Source: Paenibacillus sp. FSL H7-0331
Lineage (GTDB): Bacteria > Bacillota > Bacilli > Paenibacillales > NBRC-103111
Assembly (NCBI RefSeq): GCF_001956045.1
Contig: NZ_MRTH01000035.1
Location: 1 to 64,000, forward strand
Direction: 5' to 3'
DNA: 64,000 nt
The notes under the pieces are model-generated. The model saw nothing but the letters and a program-made list of their open reading frames with translations, did not search any database and was not told where the DNA came from. Made by a program: the position numbers and the translations under genes. Positions 1 through 8,514 of this stretch are shown piece by piece (within the stretch, counting starts at the first letter, position 1; the number at the start of each line of letters is the position of its first letter).

Positions 1-2
1 TC

Positions 3-77
3 GGCCCGTTGGTCAAGTGGTTAAGACACCTCCCTTTCACGGAGGTAACAGGGGTTCGAGTCCCCTACGGGTCACCA
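3..77 (+). tRNA. tRNA-Glu (TTC)
   Basis: Cloverleaf with acceptor arms GGCCCGT (3-9) and ACGGGTC (67-73), discriminator A74 and encoded CCA (75-77). The anticodon loop CTTTCAC carries TTC. It is the first visible gene of a four-tRNA cluster, so the cluster, or an rRNA operon feeding it, probably continues to the left of the window. Confidence 0.97.
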
Positions 78-83
78 AAGCAA

Positions 84-159
84 GGGCGCTTAGCTCAGCT
101 GGGAGAGCATCTGCCTTACAAGCAGAGGGTCGGCGGTTCGATCCCGTCAGCGCCCACCA
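84..159 (+). tRNA. tRNA-Val (TAC)
   Basis: Acceptor GGGCGCT (84-90) pairs with AGCGCCC, followed by discriminator A and encoded CCA (157-159). The anticodon loop carries TAC. It lies six bases after tRNA-Glu and is surely co-transcribed with it. Confidence 0.97.
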
Positions 160-175
160 TATTTATATTGATTGA

Positions 176-249
<74 letters not shown>

Positions 250-277
250 CTTAATCATTTCTAATTGTATATATTGT

Positions 278-354
278 CGGGACGTAGCTCAGCTTGGTAG
301 AGCACCTGGTTTGGGACCAGGGGGTCGCATGTTCAAATCGTGTCGTCCCGACCA
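278..354 (+). tRNA. tRNA-Pro (TGG)
   Basis: Acceptor CGGGACG (278-284) pairs with CGTCCCG (344-350), followed by discriminator A351 and encoded CCA (352-354). The anticodon loop TTTGGGA carries TGG. It is the last gene of the first tRNA cluster and a terminator follows it. Confidence 0.97.
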
Positions 355-393
355 TTTTAAATTAAATGCTAATTATATATAGTGATAACCGAT

Positions 394-420
394 AAACCTT
401 GTATATCAAGGTTTTTTTGC
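394..420 (+). terminator. terminator of the first tRNA cluster
   Basis: The 8-bp stem AAACCTTG/CAAGGTTT (394-401 and 407-414) with a 5-base loop runs into a T tract, TTTTTTTGC. It sits 40 bases after tRNA-Pro. Confidence 0.85.
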
Positions 421-568
421 TTTTTCGGAAAAGCTCTTAAATAAGTAATCCATTTAAATAGTAGAAACATGGATCGGAAATCTTAATTACATACAAAAAA
501 TCCATGTTCAAGTACCCTTCCAATACGGATAATAATAGGAAGAAATAGTGGAGAGAGGAGTTATGAAC

Positions 569-1066
569 ATGATATTAGAAAAAGTGGCTTATGGACAAAA
601 ATCGGTACTGAGACAGCTAATGGAGCTGTACAAATATGATTTTAGTGAGTATGAGCTTGATGATGTGAACGAGCAGGGATACTATGATTATGCATATTTG
701 GATCATTACTGGACTGAGGACGGCAGGTATGCTTTTTTTATACGAGTAGATGAGAAGCTGGCTGGCTTCGCTTTGGTGAGAGCGCTTGAAGTGGATACAG
801 AAGGGGATACGATCTATTCGATAGCAGAGTTTTTTGTGATGAAGAGATTTAGAAGAATGGGAATAGGAAGCAAGGTGGCGATCAGCTTGTTTGACATGTT
901 TCCGGGGATATGGAGGGTGGGGCAAATAGAAAATAATGCTTCATCGCAGCTGTTTTGGCGAAAGGTTATTTCCGAGTATACAGATCATAATTACGAAGAA
1001 GGCAGGCGTGATGATGGCGAAGGTCCTTTGCAAACCTTTAAATCAAATAGGTGGAACGAAGTTTGA
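569..1066 (+). CDS. GNAT family N-acetyltransferase
   Basis: A 165-residue single-domain acetyltransferase of the GNAT fold, expected to transfer an acetyl group from acetyl-CoA to an unknown amine. The acetyl-CoA pyrophosphate loop RRMGIG is at about residues 95-100, followed by the helix and the late QLFWRK strand-helix segment usual in the family. I chose ATG 569 because GAGAGGAG (553-560) sits 8 bases before it; the GTG at 548 and ATG at 563 have no usable spacing. It stands alone between the tRNA terminator and the SDR gene and is one of three GNAT genes in the stretch bracketed by the two tRNA clusters. The substrate cannot be read from the sequence. Confidence 0.88.
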   Translation: MILEKVAYGQKSVLRQLMELYKYDFSEYELDDVNEQGYYDYAYLDHYWTEDGRYAFFIRVDEKLAGFALVRALEVDTEGDTIYSIAEFFVMKRFRRMGIGSKVAISLFDMFPGIWRVGQIENNASSQLFWRKVISEYTDHNYEEGRRDDGEGPLQTFKSNRWNEV

Positions 1067-1113
1067 GGCTGCTTAAAGAATAATGTATACGGATGTGAAG
1101 GATGGAGGTTTCT

Positions 1114-1911
1114 ATGGCCAATATGAATCAATTGAACAGTTCACTTGATACAATAGCTGTCGTTACAGGAGCGACACGTTTGCAAGGAATCGGTGCTGCA
1201 ATTTGCAACGCACTGGCGCAGGCGGGAATAGATATCTTTTTTACAACGTGGCCAGGCTATGATCGTACAATGCCTTGGGGAGTCCATGAAAATGAAGCAT
1301 TTCAAATCCAGCAGCAAGTAGAGAGCTATGGAGTTCGCTGCAAATTTATAGAAATTGATCTATCTGAAGCAGACTCGTTCAACCAAGTTCTGAATACGGT
1401 GGAGCAGGAGTTTGGAGCGCCATCGATTCTTGTTAATAATGCAGCATATTCGACTCGTGATGGCTACGAGCAGCTGACTTCCTCGATACTGGATGCACAC
1501 TATTTTGTGAATATGCGAACAGCCTCCTTATTAAGTGTGGAGTTCGCACGCAGATTTGACAAAGGTACAGGCGGGAGAATCATAAACCTGACCTCAGGAC
1601 AATCTCTTGGAGCTATGGAACAGGAGCTTGCCTACGCGATGACAAAAGGTGCAATAGAGGTACTAACCAAGACGCTAGCCGCTGAAGTAGCGGATAAAGG
1701 AATCACAGTTAATGCAGTCAACCCTGGGCCAACCGATACCGGCTGGATGACAGACTCTATCAAAGCTGAACAGCTGCCTCGATTCCCGAGAGGACGAATA
1801 GGAACACCTGTGGATGTTGCACGGCTTATCGCCTTCTTGGCAAGTAATGAAGCAGAATGGATTACCGGGCAGGTTATGCACTCGGAGGGTGGATACAAGC
1901 GTGGAGGCTGA
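1114..1911 (+). CDS. SDR family oxidoreductase
   Basis: A 265-residue classical short-chain dehydrogenase/reductase, a cytosolic NAD(P)-dependent enzyme on an unidentified carbonyl or alcohol. Visible marks are the dinucleotide-binding turn TGATRLQGIG near the N-terminus, NNAAYS in the middle, the catalytic Ser in NLTSGQS and the catalytic YAMTK. The closing HSEGGYKRGG resembles the C-terminus of FabG-like members. Start ATG 1114 has GGAGGT (1104-1109) four bases upstream; an in-frame ATG at 1102 lies on the ribosome site itself. The gene begins 47 bases after the GNAT gene on the same strand and could share its transcript. It could be a 3-oxoacyl-ACP reductase paralogue, but context gives no pathway. 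Confidence 0.88.
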   Translation: MANMNQLNSSLDTIAVVTGATRLQGIGAAICNALAQAGIDIFFTTWPGYDRTMPWGVHENEAFQIQQQVESYGVRCKFIEIDLSEADSFNQVLNTVEQEFGAPSILVNNAAYSTRDGYEQLTSSILDAHYFVNMRTASLLSVEFARRFDKGTGGRIINLTSGQSLGAMEQELAYAMTKGAIEVLTKTLAAEVADKGITVNAVNPGPTDTGWMTDSIKAEQLPRFPRGRIGTPVDVARLIAFLASNEAEWITGQVMHSEGGYKRGG

Positions 1912-2169
1912 CTGGAAGCGCTGAGAGGTGGATACGGGCGCCAGAGGCAAGCTTTGAGTACTACGCGCAGTACGTGGTGGTTACAAGAGCACGAGGCTAG
2001 CTGCAGCCCGGTTGGATTGTTATAAGTTGTTGCTAGCCTTAACATAGTTTTAATTCCAAATTTAATAATAATATCCTATAATCGTATTAAGAGTGTATTG
2101 GAATGCTGCTTGATGAGACGCATTCCTTTTTGCGCTATAAACACTTTGAACGCGAAGGGAGATATGTGC

Positions 2170-2739
2170 ATGCAGCTAGTTACGGAGCGATTGATAATAA
2201 GAGAATTTAAGCAAGAAGACTGGGTGGCCGTGCATTTGTACGCCTCAAGTCCTCTGGTTGCCACACATATGATCTGGGGGCCCAATACAGAGGAGGATAC
2301 CAAGGATTTTGTGAGCAGAGTCATTGAGCAGCAGCAGGTGCAGCTGAGAAAAGATTTTGAAATGGCTGTCGTCCTGAAGGCGACGAATCAGATTATTGGT
2401 GGATGCGGTATTCACCTATCTGAACCGAAGAAGGGGGAGATTGGCTATTGCTTCAATCCGGAATTTTGGCGACAAGGCTTCGCAGCTGAAGCTGCTACGG
2501 CTATGCTAGGCTTTGGATTTCAAGTTCATGGGTTACACCGAATCTACGCGACTTGTCGTCCTGACAACATCGGTTCAGCCAAGGTCATGCAGAAAATCGG
2601 AATGACTTATGAAGGGCGTCTGCGAGAACATATGCAGCATAAAGGTAAATGGCACGATTCCTTACTTCACTCCATATTGGAGCAAGAATTTAATCGTGAG
2701 GACAGTTCGCCAGAACAGGATGATCCCGATCTGTCTTGA
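2170..2739 (+). CDS. GNAT family N-acetyltransferase, RimJ/RimL type
   Basis: A 189-residue acetyltransferase of the RimJ/RimL subgroup, recognisable from the opening TERLIIREF, the central GEIGYCFNPEFWRQGFAAEA carrying the CoA-binding R-Q-G-x-A loop, and the late segment RPDNIGSAKVMQKIGM followed by YEGRLREH. Such proteins acetylate ribosomal protein N-termini or small amines. I start it at ATG 2170 because AAGGGAG (2155-2161) is 8 bases upstream; the ATG at 2164 is only 2 bases from it, and the longer reading from 2098 has no ribosome site. It is on the same strand as the next GNAT gene, 47 bases away. Confidence 0.88.
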   Translation: MQLVTERLIIREFKQEDWVAVHLYASSPLVATHMIWGPNTEEDTKDFVSRVIEQQQVQLRKDFEMAVVLKATNQIIGGCGIHLSEPKKGEIGYCFNPEFWRQGFAAEAATAMLGFGFQVHGLHRIYATCRPDNIGSAKVMQKIGMTYEGRLREHMQHKGKWHDSLLHSILEQEFNREDSSPEQDDPDLS

Positions 2740-2786
2740 AAAACGGTTGTAGCTGTAAGTGAACTTATATGACGGAGTGATCATTC

Positions 2787-3254
2787 ATGAACATTGAGGT
2801 AAAAGAAGCGGATATCGATCAAGCTGATCTGATCCTGAGCACGATGCAGCAAGCTTTTCAGGAGTACGCAGGTAAGTTGAATCCGCCATCAGGGGCGCTT
2901 TCCGAAACAGCGGACGATATTATTAAAATCATACAGCAGGGTGGCGGTGCGGTGATAGCTTGGTCGGGTCAGACCGCTGTTGGAACGGCCCGTTATAAAT
3001 TTAAAGATTCACACATGTACATAGGAAGAGTGTCAGTCTCACCTGCCTACAGAGGGAATGGGATTTGTAGAAAGCTGCTGAGCTTTATTGAGGAACAGGC
3101 TAGAGCCAAAGGAATATTGGAAACCAGGGTGGAGGTACGTTTATCGATACCAGGGAATATTGAATTGTATCAGAAGCTGAAATATGAAATAATCGATCAC
3201 AAGTATTACCCGGAGCAAACGGATAGCTGGTATGTGATGAGTAAAAGGGAATAG
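2787..3254 (+). CDS. GNAT family N-acetyltransferase
   Basis: A 155-residue GNAT protein. The acetyl-CoA loop appears as RGNGICRKLL after the strand YIGRVSVSPAY, and the end has the IELYQKLKYEIID motif typical of the family's last strand-helix. GGAGTGA (2774-2780), six bases before ATG 2787, fixes the start. It follows the RimJ-like gene by 47 bases and may be co-transcribed. The substrate is unknown. Confidence 0.86.
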   Translation: MNIEVKEADIDQADLILSTMQQAFQEYAGKLNPPSGALSETADDIIKIIQQGGGAVIAWSGQTAVGTARYKFKDSHMYIGRVSVSPAYRGNGICRKLLSFIEEQARAKGILETRVEVRLSIPGNIELYQKLKYEIIDHKYYPEQTDSWYVMSKRE

Positions 3255-3332
3255 ACATGTTCTTTTTATGTGCTTTAGAACAGGGGATAATGGATGATAT
3301 TTTGGAAAAAAAATAATATTTTAATATTTTGC

Positions 3333-3361
3333 TTGCATTCGTATTTTATTCGTGATATTAT
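3333..3361 (+). promoter_or_regulatory. sigma-A-type promoter of the tRNA-Arg/Leu pair
   Basis: TTGCAT (3333-3338) and TATTAT (3356-3361) are separated by exactly 17 bases in a very AT-rich stretch, about 65 bases before tRNA-Arg. No gene lies between. Confidence 0.65.
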
Positions 3362-3426
3362 ACTTCTTGCGCACATGAAGCAGCGCAGAAATAACTGCTG
3401 GAATGCAGAATATAATTATATACCGC

Positions 3427-3503
3427 GCGCCCTTAGCTCAGCTGGATAGAGCGTTTGACTACGAATCAAAAGGCCGGGAGTTCGAATCTCTCAGGGCGCG
3501 CCA
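3427..3503 (+). tRNA. tRNA-Arg (ACG)
   Basis: Acceptor GCGCCCT (3427-3433) pairs with AGGGCGC (3493-3499), discriminator G, encoded CCA (3501-3503). The anticodon loop CTACGAA carries ACG, whose first base is normally deaminated to inosine. Confidence 0.97.
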
Positions 3504-3510
3504 CACACTT

Positions 3511-3593
<83 letters not shown>

Positions 3594-3598
3594 TCACA

Positions 3599-3638
3599 AA
3601 GAAGCTAAGAATCAATTTCAATTGATTCTTAGCTTCTT
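3599..3638 (+). terminator. terminator of the tRNA-Arg/Leu transcript
   Basis: A perfect 17-bp inverted repeat (3599-3615 and 3622-3638) with a 6-base loop starts directly after tRNA-Leu. The 3' side is T-rich (CTTCTTCT) rather than a pure T run. A second 12-bp hairpin with arms 3684-3695 and 3703-3714 lies between this and the convergent oxidoreductase gene and may serve the minus strand. Confidence 0.75.
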
Positions 3639-3736
3639 CTCTGTTCACCGACATATAGGCATAGGACATCGTAATCAAGCATCAATCAAGACCATACGAG
3701 TAATGGTCTTGATTGGCTATGTTCGATTTCATAAAC

Positions 3737-4798
3737 CTACATTTTTTCAATTATGGAGCTGATCTGTACTTTTTCCCCACGCTTCGCGCTTTCGATCGCA
3801 CCGAACACCATTGCCATACTGTTCAGGTTATCCGAGCAATCCGTCTCTGCCTTGCGACCTTCAATAAGCGAGGTGAACATTTCCTCGAAGCAGCCCTCAT
3901 GCCCCTCACGGCCTTCCCAGACTGCGGAAGGGTGAACTTGCATGTGTTCGTTCATAAAGGCTCCTTGAGCCGGTTCTACGGGTACGACTTCGGCATAGGG
4001 CCTATTTGTACCATCCCATATCAAGGTTCCTTTGGAGCCGACAATTCGCCACGCACTTTCCCAGGAGGTTGGGGCGCCTTCAGCACTCCATGAGCCATTA
4101 TAGGAAAACACAGTGCCGTCCGACATTTCAAATATGCAGACTGCCGAAGCATTGCCTTTGTACCAGGAATAAGGCGGATTAAATTCATGGCAGTACACGG
4201 ATACCGGGTTGGCACCGAGCAGAAAGCGAGCCTGGTCAAAGGTATGGATTGCCATATCGAGAATGAGCGGGTTGTCCATCGCTTCGCGAAAGCCGCCAAA
4301 GTGCGGTCCAAGGAAAAAGTCGGCTTTCATAAAGCCAGGTTGTCCGATGACGTCCTGCTCGATCATTCCACGCGCCTCGCGGATTTGTTTATTGTACCTG
4401 CGGTTCTGCATAACGATGTAGTTTTTATTATGTTGATTCACGAAGTTCTTCATCTCAACTGCATCCTGCATGGAGGCGGCCATCGGCTTCTCCCCGATCA
4501 CATTGCAGCCGAGCGCTGTTGCTGTCATAACGACGCTTTTGTGAACCTCGGGTATCGTAACGTCCATCACCAGGTTGGCTCCGGTGGAGCGAATGGCTTC
4601 CTCAAGACTGGTAAATCTTCCGCAGGTAAGACCGAGCTCATTCGCCATCGATTCCGCGGCAGCTGGATAAATATCGACCAAAGCGACAATTTCAACGTCT
4701 TCTCTCGAGAGCGCATATTTGACCCAACGTTTGCCCATGTTGCCACAGCCGACCTGGACGGCCCTGAAGGGCTTATTTGCTTGGACAGCTTCCGACAT
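3737..4798 (-). CDS. Gfo/Idh/MocA family oxidoreductase
   Basis: A 353-residue NAD(P)-dependent dehydrogenase of the Gfo/Idh/MocA family. The N-terminal Rossmann turn reads VQVGCGNMGKRW, then ALVDIYP closes the second strand; GEKPMA is the family's conserved E-K-P segment, and the C-terminal half carries the mixed-sheet substrate domain with DMAIHTFDQARFLLG. The start ATG 4798 has AAGGAGG seven bases upstream. The upstream ThuA-like gene stops one base before this start, so the two are translationally close and form one operon. Members act on sugars, inositols or related polyols; together with the ThuA-like partner this points to sugar or sugar-derivative catabolism. The exact substrate is not readable. 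Confidence 0.92.
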   Translation of the reverse strand: MSEAVQANKPFRAVQVGCGNMGKRWVKYALSREDVEIVALVDIYPAAAESMANELGLTCGRFTSLEEAIRSTGANLVMDVTIPEVHKSVVMTATALGCNVIGEKPMAASMQDAVEMKNFVNQHNKNYIVMQNRRYNKQIREARGMIEQDVIGQPGFMKADFFLGPHFGGFREAMDNPLILDMAIHTFDQARFLLGANPVSVYCHEFNPPYSWYKGNASAVCIFEMSDGTVFSYNGSWSAEGAPTSWESAWRIVGSKGTLIWDGTNRPYAEVVPVEPAQGAFMNEHMQVHPSAVWEGREGHEGCFEEMFTSLIEGRKAETDCSDNLNSMAMVFGAIESAKRGEKVQISSIIEKM

Positions 4799-4799
4799 A

Positions 4800-5531
4800 T
4801 TACTTACCTCCTTGGATCGTCTCCAGCGGCTTGCTGTTGCCATAGACAGGCACTGGACGAGTTGTTGGCGCTGCCCACGATACGGCGTTGCGGATAACGC
4901 GGCGAATCTGTTCATTATAATAAGTAGGATAGGTTTCATGACCGGGACGGAAATAAAAGATTTTCCCTTGTCCACGATGGAACGTGCAGCCGCTGCGGAA
5001 TACTTCCCCGCCCTCGAACCAGCTTGTAAAGATCAATTCGTCCGGCTGTGGAATGTCAAAGTGCTCGCCGTACATTTCCTCCTGCTCAAGCTCAATGTAT
5101 TCACCAATGCCTTCAACAATCGGATGTCCGGGGGATACGACCCACAGCCGTTCCTTCTCGTCAGCCTCACGCCACTTCAAATTGCATGAGGTACCCATCA
5201 GCTTCATGAAAATTTTGGAGAAATGTCCGGAGTGCAGCACGATTAAACCCATGCCCTCACGTACACGTTTATGAACGCGGTCGACGATGACGTCAGCCAC
5301 TTCACGGTGCGCTTTATGCCCCCACCAGATCAGAACGTCGGTACCGTTCAGCTTCTCTTCGGTTAATCCATGCTCTTCTTCATCCAAGGTAGCATAGCTG
5401 ATCTCAAAAGCATCGCCGAGGCCTTCACCGATAGCGTGATGGATGCCTTGGGGATAGACGGCCCGCACCTTTTCGTTATTTTGTTCATGACGGAATTCAT
5501 TCCAGACGGTAACGCGCAGTCTTGCACTCAT
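4800..5531 (-). CDS. ThuA-like domain protein (trehalose-utilization family)
   Basis: A 243-residue protein of the ThuA family, a class-I glutamine-amidotransferase-like fold linked to trehalose or other disaccharide use. Visible are [11 protein letters not shown] at the start, the strand [20 protein letters not shown] in place of a classical amidotransferase nucleophile elbow, and [11 protein letters not shown] near the end. I start it at ATG 5531, where GGAGG is eight bases upstream; the ATG at 5546 overlaps that site. It is the first gene of an operon with the Gfo/Idh/MocA gene, a pairing commonly seen in Firmicutes and Bacteroidetes sugar loci. A cre-like site lies about 50 bases upstream and an AraC regulator is divergent. 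Confidence 0.9.
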   Translation of the reverse strand: MSARLRVTVWNEFRHEQNNEKVRAVYPQGIHHAIGEGLGDAFEISYATLDEEEHGLTEEKLNGTDVLIWWGHKAHREVADVIVDRVHKRVREGMGLIVLHSGHFSKIFMKLMGTSCNLKWREADEKERLWVVSPGHPIVEGIGEYIELEQEEMYGEHFDIPQPDELIFTSWFEGGEVFRSGCTFHRGQGKIFYFRPGHETYPTYYNEQIRRVIRNAVSWAAPTTRPVPVYGNSKPLETIQGGK

Positions 5532-5582
5532 ATTGAATACCTCCATTATATGTTCGGATATGTGCTTTCTTCTCAGATTATA

Positions 5583-5596
5583 GGCAACCGCTTACA
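5583..5596. promoter_or_regulatory. cre-like (CcpA) site upstream of the ThuA-like operon
   Basis: The minus-strand reading TGTAAGCGGTTGCC matches the catabolite-responsive element TGWAANCGNTNWCA at all but the last-but-two and last positions. It lies about 50 bases before the ThuA-like start, where it could mediate glucose repression. Confidence 0.4.
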
Positions 5597-5644
5597 CAAA
5601 AGATAGACTGAAAACTGCCCGTTCCTTCTCCAAAAATGACCTTT

Positions 5645-5675
5645 TTGATTTTATCGAAAGATCCTGTGCTATACT
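5645..5675 (+). promoter_or_regulatory. candidate extended -10 promoter of the AraC gene
   Basis: TGCTATACT (5667-5675) is an extended -10 element with TATACT. A weak -35, TTGATT (5645-5650), is 19 bases upstream. The predicted start of transcription is near 5682, about 65 bases before the AraC start codon. Confidence 0.5.
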
Positions 5676-5682
5676 CGACATA

Positions 5683-5700
5683 TATAGATTTCAATCTATA
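5683..5700. promoter_or_regulatory. perfect palindrome at the predicted 5' end of the AraC transcript
   Basis: TATAGATT (5683-5690) and AATCTATA (5693-5700) are perfect 8-base inverted arms around TC. It sits right at the predicted +1 of the AraC promoter, so it could be an operator or a 5'-terminal mRNA hairpin. Confidence 0.5.
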
Positions 5701-5746
5701 AGAGGAAACAATCTTCTTAAGTGAAACCGATGAGGTGCATTCGTTT

Positions 5747-6667
5747 ATGACCATTGCAATGGATACGCGGCATGATCCCGTCAGGGAGGAACTCGTTATA
5801 TATCAGAACCCATCCCTTTTTTTGAAGGTATGGGAGGTACAATCCGACAAACAGACAGCGGGGATTCCCGAGGTATGGCCCTGGCATTATCACAAAGAGG
5901 TTGAATTTCTAGCCATAACAGAAGGTCGTGCCGGCATACAAACGAAGGATGATTATCGTATCCAGGACTATGGGGATATTATGCTGTTCGGCTCCTCACA
6001 GCTGCATCGAATTCATAAAGCACTGCCAACCCCGCTGCGGTTCATTGTGCTTCAGGTCGACTTGCTGCAGCATTTTGATCAAAGCTCGCTGCCTTATTTG
6101 CACTGCTTTTCCGAGCTGACCCAGCCGCTGAGCACATTGAATTATATATTCAGGGAGCACCCTGAGGCTTGCGAAGAGGCTTTCTCACTTGTGAACGAGA
6201 TATATAGGGAATCCCAGTCGCAGCAGCGCGGCTACGAGCTGGCCATTGGTGCTGCGATCAAAAAGCTGCTGCTGCTTTTGCTGCGCTATGACTCCAGGAT
6301 GATGCTTCAAGGCGGCGATACGGATCTGGAGGTAACCCGTCTGCGGCCTGCACTTGATTATGTGGAGCGGAATTTAGGTGAGAAAATTACAGTCGAAGAG
6401 GTTTGCAGCCTGCTTAATTTGAGCTACGCCTATTTTATCCGCTATTTTCGCACAACGATGGGACTGTCTTTTATCGAATTCGTTAACTACAAACGCGTCA
6501 AAAAAGCCGAACGGCTGCTGGCGACCCGTGATCTGAGCATTACGGAAATTGCCTGTGAGGTAGGGATCCCGAGCACTGCTCAATTTTATAAACTATTCAA
6601 ACGGCACAATCATTGCTCACCTGGCGAATTCAAGGCACGAATGAGTGGTAAGACAGTCGGGAGCTAG
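5747..6667 (+). CDS. AraC family transcriptional regulator with N-terminal cupin domain
   Basis: A 306-residue two-domain regulator. The N-terminal half is a cupin-type ligand domain (PWHYHKEVEFLAI, then YGDIMLFGSSQLHRI), and the last ~100 residues are a double helix-turn-helix with ITVEEVCSLLNLSYAYFIRY and the signature KAERLLATRDLSITEIACEV ending in SPGEFKARM. ATG 5747 has GAGGTG nine bases upstream; the GTG at 5735 falls inside that site. It is divergent from the ThuA-like/Gfo-Idh-MocA operon across a 215-base region holding a cre-like site and a palindrome, so it most likely senses a sugar and controls that operon, and perhaps the solute-binding gene that follows on its own strand. Confidence 0.9.
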   Translation: MTIAMDTRHDPVREELVIYQNPSLFLKVWEVQSDKQTAGIPEVWPWHYHKEVEFLAITEGRAGIQTKDDYRIQDYGDIMLFGSSQLHRIHKALPTPLRFIVLQVDLLQHFDQSSLPYLHCFSELTQPLSTLNYIFREHPEACEEAFSLVNEIYRESQSQQRGYELAIGAAIKKLLLLLLRYDSRMMLQGGDTDLEVTRLRPALDYVERNLGEKITVEEVCSLLNLSYAYFIRYFRTTMGLSFIEFVNYKRVKKAERLLATRDLSITEIACEVGIPSTAQFYKLFKRHNHCSPGEFKARMSGKTVGS

Positions 6668-6930
6668 AGCAATCCCATGAATGAGTCTGATTCTGCTCGA
6701 AAGCAGTGTTGAAGTGGATGGAATATACCGGACTTTTCTTTCGTTAGCGGCCACGATCCCCGCTTTTCCTTATTAAGTACGGCGGTAGAGCAGGACATTT
6801 CTTTTTGAGATGCGATGTAAAAGTATTGTCCGTATTCTGCCTTTCCGAAGCCGTATATAATTCGACTTGAGCGCTCTGGTAGCATGTAGGAGCTGCGCAT
6901 CGATAATCACAATGGGGAGGATTTTAACGG
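6668..6930. other. intergenic region before the solute-binding lipoprotein
   Basis: 263 bases with no credible gene. GGGGAGGA (6912-6919) is the ribosome site of the lipoprotein at 6931. I see no clear terminator for the AraC gene and no convincing promoter, so read-through from the AraC gene is possible. Confidence 0.5.
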
Positions 6931-8487
6931 ATGAAGCACAAGAATAAAAGGATGTATATGACGTTGGCGCTGATGTTAGCGCTTGCGACAGCTGCGGGTT
7001 GTTCGGGTCAGACGGAGACGAATAAGGTAGCCGGGACGGACAAAGGTTCAGCGCCATCAGGACAAAGCAAGGATGCAGATAAACCGTTATCTATCAAAAT
7101 GTTTGCTGGATTGTATAATGAAGTACCGAATATGAATGATGATTATTGGTCGGAATGGCAAAAAAGGACCAACTCCAAGCTCAACGTGGAATGGGTACCC
7201 TCTGGTGATTTGAACACAAAGCTCGATTTGCTGCTCGCTTCTGGTGATCTGCCCGAGGTCGTTGCTGTTCCCGATTTCAAGAAGGCAACCCTGCTCAGTG
7301 CGATCAAAAATGGCGCGTTTTGGGACCTCACCCCGTTTCTCGGTGATTTAAGTAAATACCCGAATATGAAAAACAATCTGGTTAAGGATGCTTTTAAATA
7401 CAGAACAATAGATGGCAAAATTTACTCGCTGCCGGGATCACGTTCAAGAGTAGACCCAGGAATCAAAATCCGTAAGGACTGGCTCGATCAGTTGAAAATT
7501 CCGGTACCTACTACACTGGATGAATATGCGGACGCATTGAAAAAAATCATCGATGCCGACATTGACGGCAACGGCAAGAAGGACACGCTTGGCCTGATCG
7601 GCCATGGAGTGATCGTGAGTGATGGGGATGCCTCGTTTGCTGCTGGATTTGGCGCATCGCAGCCTACCTACGATGCTGCAGGAGGCTTGATCTATACCAG
7701 CTTGAATCCGCAGTACACAGAGATGATTGCCTGGTTTCAGAAGCTCTACAAGGAGGGCATATTGTCCAAGGAATTTGCCGTCATGAAAACGACCCAAGCT
7801 GAGGAACTATTCCAGACGGGCCGCGCCGCTTCCTATCCAAGAAGTATTTGGTGGGATAAGCAGTGGGAAACCGCAATGGAAAAAGCCGGACAAAAAAATC
7901 CGCAGATTCTGAATTTGGCGCTTAAAGGTCCTAAAGGTATGGCGGTTGATCTATCTATAGGTGGCGGTGGAGGCTTCTTGATATCCAAGCAGGTACCGGA
8001 AGCCAAGGTATGGCAGCTTCTTGATTATTTTGAGAAGACGGCATCAGAAAGTATCACCGATTTTGCCTATTACGGTACAGAGGGTGTACATTATACGGTA
8101 GTCGATGGACAAAAGGTATTGAACGAGAAGGGGATTAAGGAAGTCAATACAACAAGTAAAGGAGTCGGAGTGCTTACCTATCAAAAATGGGGTAAGGTCA
8201 TCAGCGCATCCGGAAGCAAAGCCTACAATGACGCCAAGATCAAGGAAGTAGCCAACTTTGATGAAATTGGTCAGGTGGACCCGTTCCGATTCCTGGTGTC
8301 CGATTCTTGGATCAATGTGTGGTCCAAATATGAGAGCGAGTGGAAATCGATGGTAACCAAGGTGATTGTCGGCCAGATTAGTATGGATGAATACAAGCAG
8401 TATGTCGATAAAATTAATAATCTTCCAGAAACGAAGCAAGCTTATCAGGAATTCGCCAAAAATTATAAAAACTATTTAGGCAAGTAA
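6931..8487 (+). CDS. extracellular solute-binding lipoprotein of a carbohydrate ABC transporter
   Basis: A 518-residue exported lipoprotein: a basic N-terminus (MKHKNKR), a hydrophobic stretch and the lipobox ATAAGC, with the mature Cys at about residue 24. The body has the features of family 1 solute-binding proteins of the LipO/YtcQ kind, including a Ca-loop-like DADIDGNGKKDTLG segment. It would bind an oligosaccharide outside the membrane and hand it to an ABC permease. The ribosome site GGGGAGGA is 11 bases before ATG. It is followed 27 bases later by a membrane AraC regulator. The two permease genes that normally accompany this pair are absent on both sides, so it must borrow permeases encoded elsewhere. 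Confidence 0.92.
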   Translation: MKHKNKRMYMTLALMLALATAAGCSGQTETNKVAGTDKGSAPSGQSKDADKPLSIKMFAGLYNEVPNMNDDYWSEWQKRTNSKLNVEWVPSGDLNTKLDLLLASGDLPEVVAVPDFKKATLLSAIKNGAFWDLTPFLGDLSKYPNMKNNLVKDAFKYRTIDGKIYSLPGSRSRVDPGIKIRKDWLDQLKIPVPTTLDEYADALKKIIDADIDGNGKKDTLGLIGHGVIVSDGDASFAAGFGASQPTYDAAGGLIYTSLNPQYTEMIAWFQKLYKEGILSKEFAVMKTTQAEELFQTGRAASYPRSIWWDKQWETAMEKAGQKNPQILNLALKGPKGMAVDLSIGGGGGFLISKQVPEAKVWQLLDYFEKTASESITDFAYYGTEGVHYTVVDGQKVLNEKGIKEVNTTSKGVGVLTYQKWGKVISASGSKAYNDAKIKEVANFDEIGQVDPFRFLVSDSWINVWSKYESEWKSMVTKVIVGQISMDEYKQYVDKINNLPETKQAYQEFAKNYKNYLGK

Positions 8488-8514
8488 CAACCTCTGTTTG
8501 CCGGGGAGGCGTCT

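Noticed and set aside
1885..1950. GGTGGATAC repeated just inside and just after the SDR stop codon, resembling a duplicated C-terminal GGY segment
   Set aside because: The match is short (nine bases plus scattered identity) and the second copy is outside the gene with no clear frame.
1990..2040. AGGCTAGC and GCTAGCCT inverted repeat between the SDR and GNAT genes
   Set aside because: Eight-base arms with a spacer of more than 30 bases and no T run are not convincing as a terminator.
569..3254. The acetyltransferase/SDR block between two tRNA clusters as an integrated island
   Set aside because: There is no integrase, no direct repeat of a tRNA 3' end and no clear shift in composition.
4187..4897. 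A 236-codon plus-strand frame antisense to the Gfo/Idh/MocA gene
   Set aside because: The opposite strand encodes a clear family member with an ideal ribosome site; this frame has no recognisable domain.
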